Origin: CAZVLE01 sp964627855
GTDB taxonomy: Bacteria; Bacillota; Dethiobacteria; DTU022
Assembly (NCBI GenBank): GCA_964627855.1
Contig: CAZVLE010000142.1
Location: forward strand, 1 to 6,255
Direction: 5' to 3'
DNA length: 6,255 nucleotides
The position numbers and the translations under genes were made by a program. Positions within the stretch are counted from its first letter, which is position 1. Each line of letters starts with the position of its first letter. Positions 4,517-6,255 of the stretch are shown here, in pieces. The notes under the pieces were generated by a model that was given only the letters and a program-made list of their open reading frames with translations, was not told where the DNA came from and ran no database searches.

Positions 4517-6255
4517 ATGAGCAATGGATCAGCCCCGGACATCCTTCTGACAGTTCCGGAAGAAATAGCGTCAGATGAAGTATTAATGCTCACCGGCAAC
4601 GAATATCTCTCCCTTCCCCATATCAACCCCTGTGGAGGGATCGAGGCAATCAATATCATTCACCTGCAGCAAAGGGGCTTACTCCAGTTCGATGGTGCTG
4701 GTGAAAAAGCACTCATCGAACCTCTGATTGAAATTGATCAGAGACCGGTTGACCTGGCTACTGCTGCCAGGTGGCACTACGTTCACGACTGGCTTCCCTC
4801 CTTTTCTGCCGGCGGTGACGATAGCTGGAATCTCGAAGGAGAAATAATCACCCCTCCCGGCCAAAGGGGTTTCTGCTACCGCCTTACGCTGACCAATAAA
4901 ACTGAACAGGCAATCAAAGCCCGGCTTGGCTGGACAGGTGTCTGGCAGGGTTTCAGCTACATTATTTTTAAAAAACGTTCAATAGACGGTAAAAATTATG
5001 TTTTCTATGACAAATGGAGCAAAAGCCTCGTACTGGAGGCTTCAGCGGGTCTACCCCTGGCCGCACTGGCCATGGCAACAACACCGGGACAAACATGGAC
5101 AATTAATGAAACTGGCAACCAATATGAAACTGCTTATGAATTTGTCCTAAATGCGGGGGAATCTAATGAAATCATTCTTTATGTTGCTGTCAACCTGGAA
5201 GCTGACGGTGCAGCAACCACCTCGGTCGATTTAAGAAGGCAGGGCTACGAAATTTTAAAACAATTGGCGGTAGGGTGGCTGGAAGATCACCTCCCGACCA
5301 GAAATGACTTTGAGTTAACCGGATTACTGAATCGCAACCTGCTCTTTTCCTATTACTACGCCCTGGGCAGATCTATTGACAGCGATCAACTGGTTGCAAT
5401 TACTTCCCGCAGTTCCCGCTATTATGTCAGTGCTGCATTCTGGAGCAGGGACAGTCTGTTGTGGAGTTTTCCGGCCGTGATGCTGCTCAACCGGGACACT
5501 GCCCACGAGCTGCTTTTAACTGCTTTCGACAGGCACATTAACTTTGCCGGTGATCATGCTCATTATATCAACGGCACTTTACTTTATCCCGGGTTTGAAT
5601 TGGACCAACTGGCAGCTTATCTGATCGCCCTCAGGCATTACCTTTGTTCGGGGGGTGATCAAGATATCCTTAAAGAGAGTATTATTCGAAAAGGAATGGA
5701 AATAATCGTCGAAAAAGCTTTTGAACAGTTTGTGCCTGAACACGGGCTGTTCAAGACTTTTTTAGACCCTTCAGACGATCCCGTTACTTATCCTTACCTG
5801 ACCTATAGCAACGCTTTGCTGCAATGTGCTTTCAGTTTTCTCGGCTCACTGCAAGCGGAAGAACGCTGGTTTCACCGCAGCGATTTTCAGATTCTGGCAG
5901 CAGAGCTGCGGCAGACTATTTATGAGCACTGCATAATTAAAGGTCCACTGGGTTTGATGTTTGCCTGGGCTGTCGACGGTAATGGCAGGTTTTCTCTTTA
6001 TGACAACCCTCCGGGCAGCCTGCAGCTGTTGTCCCATTACGGTTTTTGCGATTGCAATGATACAGTTTTCAAAACCACGGTGCGCTGGATCCGCTCGGCA
6101 AACAATAAATATTTTCATCTAGGCAGCACTTTTGAAGAAGCGGGCTCGCTGCACGCCGGCAACCCCTGGCCACTGGCTGCCTGCAACGATTTGCTGACCT
6201 ACAATACCTCAGCCCTCGACTTTTTCAGCCGGGCTGAGATGGATAACGGTTTCTT
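4517..6255 (+). CDS. Six-hairpin glycosidase-like protein (GH125-like C-terminal motifs), 3'-truncated
   Basis: The reading frame stays open for 579 codons to the window edge. There is no signal peptide or membrane segment, so the protein is probably cytosolic. Residues 1 to about 240 look like a beta-rich N-terminal domain, with alternating strands and many aromatics (for example YRLTLTNKT 121-129 and GWTGVWQGFSYIIF 138-151). From about 260 the sequence becomes helical, like an (alpha/alpha)6 barrel. AAFWSRDSLLWSFPAVML (306-323) contains the Arg-Asp pair that binds the -1 sugar in such glycosidases. YPGFELDQLAAYL (357-369), YDNPPGSLQLLSHYGF (495-510) and FEEAGSLHAGNPWPLAA (539-555) follow. 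The last two recall the DDxNxPSLL-LPYLG and GxGSPH-WPM blocks of GH125 exo-alpha-mannosidases, and Glu540 or Glu541 falls near the expected catalytic Glu. GH125 enzymes usually lack such a large N-terminal domain, so GH15-, GH65- or debranching-type relatives remain possible. Fold-class confidence is good; substrate is unknown. Confidence 0.78.
   Translation, partial: MSNGSAPDILLTVPEEIASDEVLMLTGNEYLSLPHINPCGGIEAINIIHLQQRGLLQFDGAGEKALIEPLIEIDQRPVDLATAARWHYVHDWLPSFSAGGDDSWNLEGEIITPPGQRGFCYRLTLTNKTEQAIKARLGWTGVWQGFSYIIFKKRSIDGKNYVFYDKWSKSLVLEASAGLPLAALAMATTPGQTWTINETGNQYETAYEFVLNAGESNEIILYVAVNLEADGAATTSVDLRRQGYEILKQLAVGWLEDHLPTRNDFELTGLLNRNLLFSYYYALGRSIDSDQLVAITSRSSRYYVSAAFWSRDSLLWSFPAVMLLNRDTAHELLLTAFDRHINFAGDHAHYINGTLLYPGFELDQLAAYLIALRHYLCSGGDQDILKESIIRKGMEIIVEKAFEQFVPEHGLFKTFLDPSDDPVTYPYLTYSNALLQCAFSFLGSLQAEERWFHRSDFQILAAELRQTIYEHCIIKGPLGLMFAWAVDGNGRFSLYDNPPGSLQLLSHYGFCDCNDTVFKTTVRWIRSANNKYFHLGSTFEEAGSLHAGNPWPLAACNDLLTYNTSALDFFSRAEMDNGF

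Noticed and set aside
5846..6118. 90-codon minus-strand frame and similar short minus-strand frames between 4417 and 5506
   Set aside because: All lie opposite the continuous 579-codon glycosidase-like frame and lack ribosome sites or family motifs.

Overview
The window looks like chromosome from a moderate-GC Firmicute, most likely an anaerobic or syntrophic clostridial relative. The signs are strong AGGAGG-type ribosome-binding sites, a TTG start, a textbook sigma-A-type promoter, T-rich intergenic DNA and a Gram-positive-style lipoprotein binding protein. This placement is inferred from style only; no marker gene is present.

Layout. (1) Positions 1-679, plus strand: the 3' nine-tenths of a LivF-type ABC ATPase whose N-terminus lies before the window. 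(2) Positions 680-818: a short gap between convergent genes with a 17-bp perfect hairpin (747-787) that should terminate transcription from both sides. (3) Positions 819-4211, minus strand: a three-gene operon read right to left, consisting of a lipoprotein solute-binding protein, a LivH-type permease and a LivM-type permease. LivM carries an unusual C-terminal four-cysteine zinc-ribbon-like tail. A GC-rich hairpin separates the binding protein from livH, and livH and livM are only 4 nt apart. (4) Positions 4212-4516: a 305-nt divergent regulatory region with an excellent minus-strand promoter, a plausible plus-strand promoter whose -35 box overlaps it, and an 18-bp near-palindrome. (5) Positions 4517-6255, plus strand: a large reading frame still open at the window edge. 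It encodes a cytosolic protein that resembles six-hairpin ((alpha/alpha)6-barrel) glycosidases, with C-terminal motifs closest to GH125-type enzymes as far as can be judged by eye.

How they work together. The binding protein, LivH, LivM and LivF are parts of one HAAT-type (hydrophobic amino acid / amide) importer: an extracytoplasmic receptor tethered to the membrane, two membrane subunits and an ATPase. The usual order is binding protein-livH-livM-livG-livF on one strand. Here the livF end converges on the livM end, as expected if the ATPase half had been inverted; livG would then lie left of the window. The substrate cannot be read from the sequence. The glycosidase-like gene is divergent and has no visible functional tie to the transporter except the shared promoter region.

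No RNA gene, insertion sequence, CRISPR array or phage feature was seen. The most interesting items are the zinc-ribbon tail on LivM, the glycosidase-like protein, the convergent split of the transporter cassette and the back-to-back promoters.
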